Source: Phytophthora quininea | Taxonomy: Eukaryota; Oomycota; Peronosporomycetes; Peronosporales; Peronosporaceae | Length of the DNA stretch: 64,000 nucleotides | Assembly: GCA_011947345.1 (NCBI GenBank) | Contig: JAAVTG010000039.1 | Span: 310,001-374,000, forward strand | Reading direction: 5' to 3' | Shown here: positions 9,919 to 20,518 of the stretch, piece after piece | Layout of the letters: each line of letters begins with the position of its first letter | Numbering within the stretch: the first letter of the stretch is position 1 | Position numbers and translations under genes: made by a program | Notes under the pieces: model-generated | What the model was told of the DNA's origin: nothing | Databases searched by the model: none | What the model saw: only the letters and a program-made list of their open reading frames with translations

Positions 9919-11797
9919 ATGGGCGCCGCCAACAGCGTGCGCAAGCTCACGGTGGACAGCATCGCGCTGCTGGAGCAGTTGGAGCCCAACCGCCGCGAGC
10001 TGGCGGCCAAGCGCGCCGTCCGTCAGCGCGTGCAGCAGCTGCTGAAGCGGCGGTGGCCCACGGTGCGCGTGCTGCCCTTCGGGTCGTCCGAGAGGTGCCA
10101 GGTTATTTGCAACACTGAGAGGGTTCGAGAACTTAACGGTGTGCATGACACAGCGATCTGGGCTTTGGCGGATGCGACGTGGACTTCGGGATCTACTTTG
10201 AGGACGTGGATGTGGACGCCCAGGGCCAGTTCTCGCCCCAGGAGCGCATCGACCTGCTTGCGACGGCCTGCGAGTGTCTGGCAGGCGCGTTCCAGGTCGA
10301 ACAGTTCATCCGCAACGCCAGAGTACCGGTGATCAAACTCTGGGATCCGAAGCGACAGGTAATGGGGAGGAATCATTTACGATGACGTGGCTAGTTTTGA
10401 TTCTGAGGTGCTGGCTGCTCTCCAGGTGGCTTGCGACGTCTGTGTGGGTGGAATCAACTCGCTGTTGAACACGGCGCTGCTGAAATACTACGGCCAAGCG
10501 GATCCGAGAGTGCGACCGCTGGTGTTCGCCGTCAAGTACTGGGCCAAGCAACGCGGCATCAACGACTCGGTGAACGGCACGCTCAGCTCGTATGGTAGGT
10601 TGGGTATGCCCTTGAAATGGTGCCAAGGTCTTGCTCCGTCTAACGTGTGACCCTGTGGACAGGTTTCACGTTGTTGTTGATCTTCTACTTGCAGTCGAAC
10701 TACGCGGAAGTGCAGCTACCGTCGATGCACTCAGTCGTTCAGAATCTGCAGTCGCAGACAAAGATTTCTGAGCTTCTGGCGCGTCTACAGTCGCTCCCGG
10801 CGTTGGAGATGCCGTCCACTTTTGGTACGTCAGAGATGAACTCGGTGGGAGCTCTTCTTGCAGGGTTCTTTGACTTTTACGCCAACCGATTCAACATGGA
10901 AGACGAAGTAGTGAGTGTTCGAACTGGCACGGCGCTGTCAAAGACCACAAAGTGGAGCCATCCAGTGTCGTGGCGACTAAGCATCGAAGACCCTTTCGAG
11001 CTGGCGCACGATGTCGGTCGCGTCATTTTCCACAAAGAGGACAAGAGCTGCTGCACTCGGAGTTTCGACGAGCAAGCACGATGTTGAGTATGGATCACCG
11101 TCTGGATGACATTTGCACGCTGGACGAGACCTCGTGGAATGCCATGGCGACGTGCTACATTTGCCACGGCAGAGATCACGCTACTCGAGACTGCGGTCTG
11201 CTAGCGCAGCAGCGACTCACATCCGGCGGCGGCAAGTCGTCGGCATTCTTATCAGACTGCTGGTACTGCGGCGAGTACGGCCACTTCAAGGCGGAGTGCC
11301 CGATGCTTTTCTTCCGCGATATCCCGCGTCCAATGATGCATTGCCAGGCCGAATTGACCAAGGCCGACGATGTATCAGCGGCAGAAGTGACCTCCGACGC
11401 AGACTACTGCTCTCCCGTCGCGAGATTTGCGCAGTCGTCGCCTCCCATCGCGATCCCAGTGCCTGCTGCTCCGCAGACGCCGTCGCCTCGTGCCATCCAC
11501 GAACGCCTCTGGGATAGAGGCATCAGTCCCAGCAGCTCGCCGATGCTGCGGCTATCGAGGAAGAAGAAGCGAGCACGACATGGCTCGACGTCCTCCACGT
11601 CGTCGTCGTCTTCTTGGAACTCAAATTCGAGTGGGTTGTCCGCTTCCGAGAAGCGACAGCAGCAGCAGCGCTACCAGCAGCAACGACAGGAAGTGCGTCG
11701 ACGCAATTTTGCGCTGGTCGAGCCCATTCGCAAGTGCGGCAGCAACGCTCGCAGCAACGGCAAGCCGCATGTGGGCAAGATCCTGTGTCCGTCCTAG
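9919..11797 (+). CDS. Non-canonical poly(A)/poly(U) polymerase (Cid1/TUT-type) with CCHC zinc knuckles
   Basis: Template-independent RNA nucleotidyltransferase. Exon 1 (from 9919) ends in the nucleotidyltransferase motif RVLPFGSSE; exon 2 supplies LGFGGCDVDFGIYF, with the catalytic Asp-x-Asp, so the G-S plus D-x-D metal site is complete. Later exons carry KYYGQADPRVRPLVFAVKYW and GTLSSYGFTLLLIFYL, the PAP-associated region, and SIEDPFELAHDVGRVI. A frame break at 11043-11046 (AAGAG where AAGGAG is expected) is fixed by one base and continues LLHSEFRRA into two CCHC knuckles (CYICHGRDHATRDC and CWYCGEYGHFKAEC). The tail is Ser-, Gln- and Arg-rich and ends at 11797. Whether it adds A or U cannot be decided by eye. 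Confidence 0.85.
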
Positions 11798-11924
11798 CCC
11801 CAGATGGCTACACATTTCGACGTCGGGCCGCGTCAGAAATTGACATTATGCTGTACGATAGTTTTGATAAATTTTAGGTTATATGTAACTTTTTAACGTT
11901 TGGGATGGATGGCCAAAGTGCCTT

Positions 11925-11933
11925 TCATTTCCC
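11925..11933 (+). promoter_or_regulatory. Candidate oomycete Inr-like core (TCATTTCCC)
   Basis: TCATTTCCC lies 27 bp before the IMP4 start and fits the TCATTYY core of the described oomycete initiator. The same nine bases occur at 30657-30665, before DRG2. One short match each, so only suggestive. Confidence 0.35.
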
Positions 11934-11951
11934 AAGAGCCACATTGCCATC

Positions 11952-13009
11952 ATGTCGGTGCGACGGAACGTGCGTCTGCGCCGCGAGTACTTGTACCGCA
12001 AGGGGCTGGAGGGCAAGGAGCGCGCCCTCTACGAGCACAAGCAGCAGCTCAAGGAGGCCATCCGCAGTACGTATAGCCGCCGTCAGGACATGTCCGACTC
12101 TATAGTAACCAATGCAACCTGCCTCTTCGTTTAACCAGGCGGCAAGGCCATCCCGACGGAGCTGCGAAGCGTGGAGAAGAACATCCGCCATGAGATGGAA
12201 TACGACGATGAGGCACACGAGAAGCCGCTGAACCACATCGATGACGAGTACAAGAACGCGGGCATGTTCGACCCCAAGATTGCCATCACCACGTCGCGAG
12301 ACCCCAGCTCCAGACTCAAGCAGTTCGCACAGGAGATCCGACTCATCTTCCCAAATGCCATCCGTCTGAACCGTGGTGCTCACACGGTTGGAGATGTAAG
12401 TAAACAAGCATTTCAAGTGGCACGTACTGCTAGAGATTTACAGATGTTGTTGTTAGTTGGTGGAGAGCGCGAGGTCGAACGACTTTACCGATCTGCTGGT
12501 GGTCACGGAGACGCGTGGCGAACCAGGTATGATACTGGTTTTTTGTTATAGTTAAGGACTTTTAGCTTACTTTTTGTTGCTGTTCAGATGGACTGGTGGT
12601 GTGTCATTTACCGTACGGCCCGTCGGCGTACTTCTCGCTGAGCAACACTGTCCTGCGTCACGATATTGAAGACCGCGCCACCATCTCGGAGGCGTACCCG
12701 CACCTGATCATCAACCAGTTCGAGACGCAACTGGGTCAACGTGTCGCCAACATTCTAAAGCACTTGTTCCCGGTGCCCAAGCCAGACTCGAAGCGTGTCA
12801 TTACGCTGTCGAACGACAATGACTTCGTGTCCTTCCGCCACCACGTCTTCAAAGTGACAGGGCGCGAAGTGGAGCTGCAGGAGTGTGGCCCGCGGTTCGA
12901 GTTGCAACTGTACCAGGTGAAGCTCGGCACGCTCGATCAAAAGGAGGCCGAGAACGAGTGGGTGCTGCGGCCGTACATGAACTCTGCCAAGAAGCGCCGT
13001 GTTTTGTAA
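11952..13009 (+). CDS. IMP4: U3 snoRNP protein IMP4 (Brix domain)
   Basis: Nucleolar protein of the SSU processome; IMP4 works with IMP3 and MPP10 to hold U3 snoRNA on pre-18S rRNA. Four exons join cleanly: 11952-12066, 12139-12395, 12457-12526 and 12588-13009, giving 287 residues, close to the usual length of about 290. Diagnostic parts are the start MSVRRNVRLRREYLYRKG, the Brix-domain segments ITTSRDPSSRLKQFAQEIRL, FPNAIRLNRG and GLVVCHLPYGPSAYFSL, and the end FELQLYQVKLG...EWVLRPYMNSAKKRR. Donors are GTACG, GTAAG and GTATG. No frame break. A TCATTTCCC sequence lies 27 bp before the ATG. Confidence 0.93.
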
Positions 13010-13141
13010 ATCAGCTGAGCACACTCGTTTGATTTTGCTGGAATAGATGCTTGTTTTTCCGTGCCTTTTGAAGGATGGAACTTACACTCGTTTAATGAAG
13101 AGCAACGCCCTCCAACGTCTTTACTTTTACCAGCACAGAAC

Positions 13142-16100
13142 TTACAGTGACACGTTGATTTCTGCCTGCAGGAACGAGTCTCCAGGAATGCGCGCAAGGA
13201 TCTTGCTGAGCGGATCCACAGGTGCCGCGTACATTTCAAAGGTGGCGGGCGCCGTCGTGATCTTGCTCAAGTCCAAGTGGAAGAAAGTCCAGCAGCCCAC
13301 TTCAACTTCTTGCGTGACAAGACTGCGGTGCCGCAGCTCCATGACCGCGACGCAACCTACACAAAGAAGAAGACGCATCGTTAGAGGAAGGATAAGACGA
13401 AGCCATTTGAATATGATCGTACCGTCCTTGAGGTGTTCCAGCGGAGTCTGAAGGTACCAAGTGTTGCCGAACCACCAGTAATTGCCTCCTGTCTGAATGA
13501 GCGACTTCGGCGTGCGTTGGGCCGACTCGACAACGTTGCCCTTATAATCCATGATGTAGAGGTTAAAGTGAGGCGTCTCCATGATGGGACCCGTGGCGAC
13601 AGCCACCGCGCCCAGGAACACTGACACGTAAGTGCTGTCGTGCAGTCTATCAGGTGGCCCAGTCAAAGTTGGAGTAATTGGCGTCAACTTCTTGACGGGA
13701 ACTGCGCCGTCAGCTTGAGGCTCCTCGGATTCAACTGGCAGTTCCTCCACCTTTGGCACATGATTCGCAGGGTTCAGGATATCCTTCAGATCTTGCTCTT
13801 CAGCGATATCCACAGCGGATAAACCCTTCAAGTTTTTAATACTCGAGTCGGCACCACGCTTCATCAGTGTTTCTACGAGGTCATAGCGATCTAGTTCGAC
13901 CGCGTAGTGCAAAGCTGTATCGCCGTTCACATCAATCGCGTTCGGATCGACGCCATTTTCGATCAGCCAGACACACCTTGGCGGCTTCGAAGCCTTCGTC
14001 TTCGTCATTCTGAACCACGAGGTGCAAGGGAGTGAAGCCTAGCTTGTTCTTCATGTTCACGTAGTCACGACGCAGACCCGTATCGACGCAAATCATGTTG
14101 TGATTCGGCGAGCTAGTGGTGGACACGCGGACTCCTTGCACCTTGCGGATGGCAAGCATCCACTCGTGCACCTCCTCCTCGGTGTCTGCGACGAACGACA
14201 GCATCCCATCGGGGTTCTTAGAGCTTTTGAGTCGTGGTGAACGAATTTCAAAGCAGCAATCGACGTCCGAATTACGTTTGATCGATGCGTCGCAGAGCTC
14301 AACAATCTTTAGCGGGATTTTGTCCTTTTCCGTCTTGTAGTAGGACAGACACACCTCGTCCACCATCACATAGCGCTTGATGGCCCAACGAGTGCCGCTC
14401 GCCTTGCGTAGGAAACCTTCCTTATACACCTCAATCTGTAATGTCGATGGGAGCACAGGCGGCAGGCCACCGACAGAGGTCGACAGTCGCCGCGTATTAC
14501 CTGCTTTTGACGTTGACGACACCAGCGATCGCCGTCCAGGGCGTTTAGGCGCATTGTGGTCGCCTGGTTTAAAGCCTGGCTGCATGGAAAACGACATGTT
14601 TGAAGCTGTTGACATCCCTCTCAAACGGGGATCAAACCCGCCGATGGGACTGCGGTTTCCGATTGACACACTCTTTGATGGTGAGCGCGACGAAGGAGTG
14701 GTGCTAATGCTGGACACAGAGCGAAGCTTCATGTCAGGTGAATCGTCACTCGCTGTGCTGGTGCTGCTGGCACTGCGTGTGCGAGCAGCTCCGAAGTCAA
14801 AATGCGCCCAGGGTTTGAATTCCGGTTCGCCACCTTACAAAGTAGTCGGACCATATCCAGATGGGCCAATCGACAAGCGTAGTGTAGCGGGGTGCTACCT
14901 GCCGAGTCCTTCCCATACACAAGGTCTTCTAGCTGCGGGTTCTCCTCCAGAACAAAGCGCGCAAGGTTCAAATCGCCATTTTTGGCTGCCACATGAATAA
15001 GAGACATCATGTCGTTGTCGCGGTCGCGCACACGTAGCATGCCAGGCGTTTCCTGAGCAATATGTAGTACTTGTGTTAAGTCGTACGCATTGGCAGCTTC
15101 GAACAATGCCTGGGTGCGGTTCCGCATTCGCACACGAGATAGAAACAGTCGAACAACGGCGAGCACGCGGGCCATGGAGCGGCGACGTACCTCTGCGAGC
15201 TTGCCGGCACGCTGCTTTCGGTAAACGCTTTGCACTGTGATAATCCGTTTGCGTATGCGAAGATACTTTTGGCGCTGGGTGTGGCCGCGGTAAAGCGCCT
15301 GTGACTTTACGACGCCTCGGCGAAAGCGCACAAACATTCGACGGCCTAAGTATGTGCGAACGGCACTCTGCACCACTCGTACCGCCGACTGCAATTTCAG
15401 GTAGCGCGATCGCTCAACTGTCATGCGTGAGAAGGCTTGGATCGTAATAATCTTTTCACGCGTGTCACGGTACTTCTTCGCCTGCGCATGACAACGCCAG
15501 AGTGACTGCAATAGCGTGATTTGCCGGTCGCGCTGCGTATACTGCTTGCGAACAGCATGCATCCTCCATAAGGACTGAACAATGATGATCTTCTTGCGCT
15601 CATTGAGGTAGCGTTGACGACAGATGACCATGCGACCGAATGCTTCGATACGCGTAGCCATCTTCTTCTCACGCAGGAATTTACGGCGCACTAGCGAACG
15701 CCGAATCATCGCCTGGGAATTGATGGTTGCTTCTCGGCCCTTGAGATATTCTGTGCGAACACGGTTTGCACGGACACGAGCTTGAATCATAATGATACGA
15801 CGGCGAGCAACCTGGAAGCGCCGTCGTGCCAAAAAGCCACGAACGACGCGGGATATCTGAATTTGCGCTTTGTTGCGCACAGCGGCGCGTTGCCGTGCCT
15901 TCTTGCCATATTTAAGACGGGCATTGAAACCCCGTCCAGCAGCGTGGAGAACAATGGCTGCCGTCTGCATCTTTCGGTACTTGGTACGTCCGGCATAGCC
16001 TTTGTATCTTGAGGCAATTACGTTTGCAGCGTTCCGCATCTCCAGGAACTCAGCACGTTGTTTATGCATCTTACGCGCATTAGCGACCTTAGCCGCCGCG

Positions 16101-18924
16101 TGCTTTTGCTTAAGGAAGCGCTTCCGTGCCAAATAGCGCCTGACTTGAGTTTGAATCTTCGTGGCAGCAGGTGGCGCCGTGCGGAGGTACAATGCATACT
16201 TACGCGCTGCATTGCCTCTGGCATGGCTTTGCACGAGAATAGTGGCTTTCCGTAGTCGCTGGTACTTACGGCGTTGGATAAATTGTCTAGCCACCGCGTT
16301 CAACAGAGTAATACGATGACGCATAATCTGGTAGTGGCGTTTGGCAGCATACATACGCACCATGGCCTGAATGCGAATAGCCTTTTCACGCATATCCAAG
16401 TACCTGCGACGCTGCTGCCGCCCACGAACGTGCTTTTGGATCACTGTAGCAGCCTCATGAGTAATCTTGCGCTTCGTTGTCGAGAATACGAAGCTGGCTG
16501 TCACGTAGAAACACTTTCTTGTGTCCCAACTGCCAATTCTCTCGAGGAAGGAGCCGCAGGATGACTTCGCAGAAATCTTTGTCTGTCATGCTTTCTCTCT
16601 TGTTCTTCGGTACGTTGCGAGTAAGAATCTGATACTTTTCGTAAAATTCGCCAAAAAGCCGTCGAACAGGGAAACCAGAGCGACGAATGCGCACGGTCTC
16701 CATGACACCAAGATAAATGAGCTGATTTAAAATCAGTTCCGCGTTCCAGCCCTGAGGAAATCGCAAATTGTTGGGCTTGACACATCGCACAAACGAAGGT
16801 GCAGTGGCCTTCAGCTCAACCATCAAATTCGCCATTTGATCACGAATTTACGTCCAACAGTCATCGTACCTGTCATCTTGTTGCCCATCTTGCGAATTGG
16901 CTTGCGCGGGTTGGCACCGCCACCTGCAGCTGCCCCCGGCTGAGCAAGTGGGTAAAGCGTACGCAAGAACTCACATTTGGAACTATCCATCAGAGATATA
17001 AGGTCGTTATGCAGCGAGTCATCGTTCTTTCCAAGAAGCCATTGACGTTGTACGTCACCTCGCCGGCGTAGTGGTGGATAACAAATTCATCCGTGGCAAA
17101 GCGCGGTTTGGAGTAGTAAATGGTCGTTCCTTCAGGAACCTTTCCTTTCGGAAGGTGGGTCTGGTGAAGCTTTTGAATAAAGTTCTCATCACTAGCACGA
17201 CGACCCAGCATGCCTTGTTCATCCAACAGCGGCAGAATGCCCAGCGGCTTCTTGTCAATGAGATCCAGGCACGGTCCATTGTCCTTGAATTCCAGTCGGG
17301 AAAAGTCGATACCTTCTTCCACGTAAACTTCTTGCTCGTATACAAATACGTGCTGGTTAAACTGTTGCTGTAACATTTCGTTCGTGTAGTTGATGCACAA
17401 CTGCTCGAACGAGTTTACCTGCAGACTCTCGAAACCGAAGATATCAAGAATGCCGATAAACTTCGACCCTGCACCTACACCAGAGCTCCCGCCAACCTGA
17501 GATGTCGACTTGTTGATTTGAGAAACCAACCAATCGAAAATCTTGCTGAAAATGTCTTTCGCCAAACCATTGCGTGATTTCACGGACTCCACCGCAGTCA
17601 AAGCGATCTCTGCAACTGAACCACGCGCGCCAGCAGACATCGTACGCTTTGTCAGCGCAAATTCAAGCTCATCCGGTGTAACCATCATCAGCTCAGCCAA
17701 GTTCACTACGTCTTCAGGTTGGGCAATCTGGGACTCATTCTTGGCATTCTCAGTGAACTCCACGTTTCCTAGGTGCAAGACGCAGGCAACGAGACAGAAA
17801 ATGGTCTTCTGAAGATCTGGTGGGATGCCCACAGTCCCCATCGCTTCCACGAGCTCCTTGAAGTCCTTCTTATCATTAATCTCGGGCACCTGAATGCAGT
17901 TTCCTGGTTGAGGAAGTGGAACTCGCTTGCAGGCTTGAGCTTGAGCGCAGCTTTGTCCTCAGCAGACAATCCGGCACAAAGCTGGTAGAAAATATGGTAA
18001 TTGCGCTCGGCCTCAGCGCTGCCAACAATACGGCTCTTTTCCAACAGAAAGTGACTTGTAGTAGCACCCGAGATCGTGCCGTCCGCGTGGTAGTAGATCT
18101 TGATGAACTTGCCAAATCGACTGCTGTTGTCGTTGCGGATCGTTTTCGCATTGCCGAAAGCTTCTAGCAGCGGATTGCTTTGAAGAACACACTGCTCCAC
18201 AGAAGACCCTCGCTATCAGCCTTAGTACCTTTTGGTGCCTTTTTGCCAATTTCAGAAATGTTCGCCAGATACTGCAGCAACAAAGCATAACCCAATGAGG
18301 AACCAGTTAGCATTGCATCATTTCCAAATACTCCCAGACACCGTACCCGCATGATATACTTTGACGCCTCCGTCTTACCGGCACCACTTTCGCCCGATAC
18401 CAGGATGGACTGGCATTTGCCGTCTTTCATCATTGCATGGTAAGCTCCATGAGCCGTAGAGTACACGTGCGGCACCGGGTTGTCCAGTTTCCCGATGGAA
18501 TCTAACTCGGGGAAGTTGTAGAGCATCGGGATGTTCTTGTAGGGATTGATGGAAATCAAAATATCTCCCGTGTACGTCTATCATCGACAGATAAAGCCGT
18601 CAGTAACCATAGCAAAACAAAGGTTACACATGGACTCACGTAGATTTTGTCCTCCAAATACCGTCGTCGTAGCAGGTCCAGCAGCGGAGCCTCGTGCAGA
18701 TTGTCCATCTCCGCCACATTGTCCAGGTCAATCGAGTGCGTGGGGTCGTACGGATGCACCTGGTCGAACGTAAACTGCTGCTCCGTATCCACGTCGGGCA
18801 GCACCACGTGCAGCTTCTCGCCGTCGTCCTCGACCACTGTGCCCAGCTGCCACACGTTGCGCGGGTCCGGACACCAGACCTTCTCGCCCTCGCGGCGCGC
18901 TGGCCGCTTGGCACCATCCGCCAT
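13142..18924 (-). CDS. Unconventional myosin: motor, long IQ array, ankyrin-PH-ankyrin tail; several frame breaks
   Basis: Actin motor of about 1,750 residues. From 18924 ([17 protein letters not shown]): an SH3-like N-terminal region, then the motor with P-loop [16 protein letters not shown], switch [11 protein letters not shown], switch II LDIFGFE, and FVRCVKPN near its end. The neck holds roughly 17-19 IQ-like units of about 23 residues ([18 protein letters not shown] type), exceptionally long. The tail has ankyrin repeats ([21 protein letters not shown]), a Ser-rich linker, a PH domain ([21 protein letters not shown] ... [12 protein letters not shown]), more ankyrin repeats ([20 protein letters not shown]) and a C-terminal beta-rich region. 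Clear introns: one before TYTGDIL (acceptor near 18585), 18346-18272, and 13422-13357. Breaks near 18203, 17904, 17029, 16844, 14834 (one base missing each) and 16475, 13972 (shift of opposite sense) interrupt an otherwise excellent alignment. An upstream ATG at 18942 is possible. Confidence 0.85.
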
Positions 18925-19108
18925 CGCCGTCGTCGCAGTCAAAAACAGGAATGGGGGCGGAACGATGGATGCTGCAAGTCCTGATTTGGTACGCGCTTTT
19001 CAAAATGTGTAGTGCAATTGGGATACGGTATAGTTACATCGAGTGCAATACCAACATATTTCGGAACGGAGACTTGGGGTGGGTTCAAATTATCCGCTTC
19101 CAGTCCTC

Positions 19109-20458
19109 ATGAATTGGCAGGCGAGTGAGCTGGCCTGCGCCATCAAGTACCGGCTGCTGGCGGCTGACGCTGCCGCCGACTTCAAGAGCGGGTTGGTGGC
19201 GCGTGTGGGTGTGCCTAGCGAGTATGTGGCGCCGCTGGTAGACCGCGCCTTCGCGCTACACCCAGCCATGTACTCAGTGGTGTCTGACGAGAACATGGAG
19301 GCCACACCAGACCTCATTGTGCGTTCAATACTAGCTGCATTTTATTGTATTTGATATTGTACTGACGTTGTGTCTATCGTCGTGTTACAGTGGGATGAGT
19401 ACGAGAACCTGGACTGGAAGAGCGTGCTGTCCGGCAAGGTGGTGGCCAACGCTTACTGCGTGCGCAAAGGACTCTCGCGCAAGGCGCAGCTGTCCATCTA
19501 CCTGTCCAAGTACATTATGAAGCACCCAGACTGCTATTTGAGTAGGGCACTTCCTCGTACACTTGTAGTCGACACGTGGGAGGCGTACGACGAGAGTATG
19601 GCTCAGTTCGGCATCTCGTTCCGGCAGCGACTGGACTCGTGTTTATGGGAAGTGCGCCAGGTACTGGAGGGTGAGGACAAGACGTGGATCATAAAGCCTA
19701 GCGCCACCAACAAGGGCGCCGAGGTTAACGTCATTACGAGCTTCGCAAAGCTGCGCGGCTTCGTCAACGAGTGGACAGACATTCGCGAGTGGGTCGTGCA
19801 AGAGTACATCCAACGCCCGTTGCTCCTTCGCGGGCGGAAATTCCACATCCGTGTCTACGTACTTGCTGTCGGCGGTCTCAAGGTGTACGTGTACCAGCAC
19901 TGCTTGGCGCTTTGTGCGCTTGAAAAGTACCGCGAGGAGGATACGGACAACAATTATTCGCATATCACCAACACTTTCCAGCAGCAGAGCCACCCTGACT
20001 TTGTTGAAAGTGAGTGCGTGCTGTTACTGGACGACCTCGATGAGATTCTGGCTGAGCAAGACGTCCCTGATGCTGCTGCCAAGAAAGCCAAGATCCTCCA
20101 AGACATTGGTCACATTACCGCGGAAACGTTTGACGCGTACAAGGGAGAGTTCTCGGTGTTCCAACCGCTGCCCAATTGCTTTGAAATCTACGGCGTGGAC
20201 TTTATGGTGGATGAAGACTTTAACGTTTGGCTGCTCGAGTTCAATCCCGGTCCCGATTTTAAGCAAACGGGTGACCGTCTGCACTTTGTCATCCGCGACC
20301 TCATGGCTGACACACTGAGTGTTGTCACTGATGAATTTTTCCCCAGTGACACTAAGGCCGATGATAAGAAGACTTCGGTCGGTGCTTTTGCCAAGGTGTA
20401 CGACCAGCAGTGGGGTGCGATCTCGAAGGAGCGAGCCTCGATGAAGTTCGTGGAGTAG
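19109..20458 (+). CDS. Tubulin-tyrosine-ligase-like (TTL-domain) protein
   Basis: ATP-grasp ligase of the TTL family, which adds tyrosine or glutamate to tubulin tails. Two exons, 19109-19318 and 19391-20458 (acceptor GTTACAG), give 425 residues. Seen motifs: WIIKPSATNKGAEVNVI (nucleotide-binding loop), VVQEYIQRPLLLRGRKFHIRV, and FEIYGVDFMVDEDFNVWLLE then FNPGPDF, with the Mg-binding Glu and Asn. This is the compact TTL layout without long extensions, so mono-tyrosine ligase is as likely as glutamylase. An upstream in-frame ATG at 19043 exists, but the residues from it look untranslated. Divergent from the myosin gene, 184 bp away. The frame is intact. Confidence 0.88.
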
Positions 20459-20518
20459 TAGAGCAGCGGTCTACATAATAGAATAGAAGACTCCTGCAAC
20501 AAAACCTCTCTATTGATC

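Noticed and set aside
9508..10146. 212-codon minus-strand frame over the nucleotidyltransferase start
   Set aside because: The plus strand has a conserved nucleotidyltransferase motif with in-phase introns there; the antisense frame has no family character.
16836..16870. An intron in the myosin between the GNKMTG and MANLMVEL segments
   Set aside because: Although a GTACG donor is present, one added base at 16844 gives a continuous [17 protein letters not shown], the normal myosin helix, so no intron is needed.
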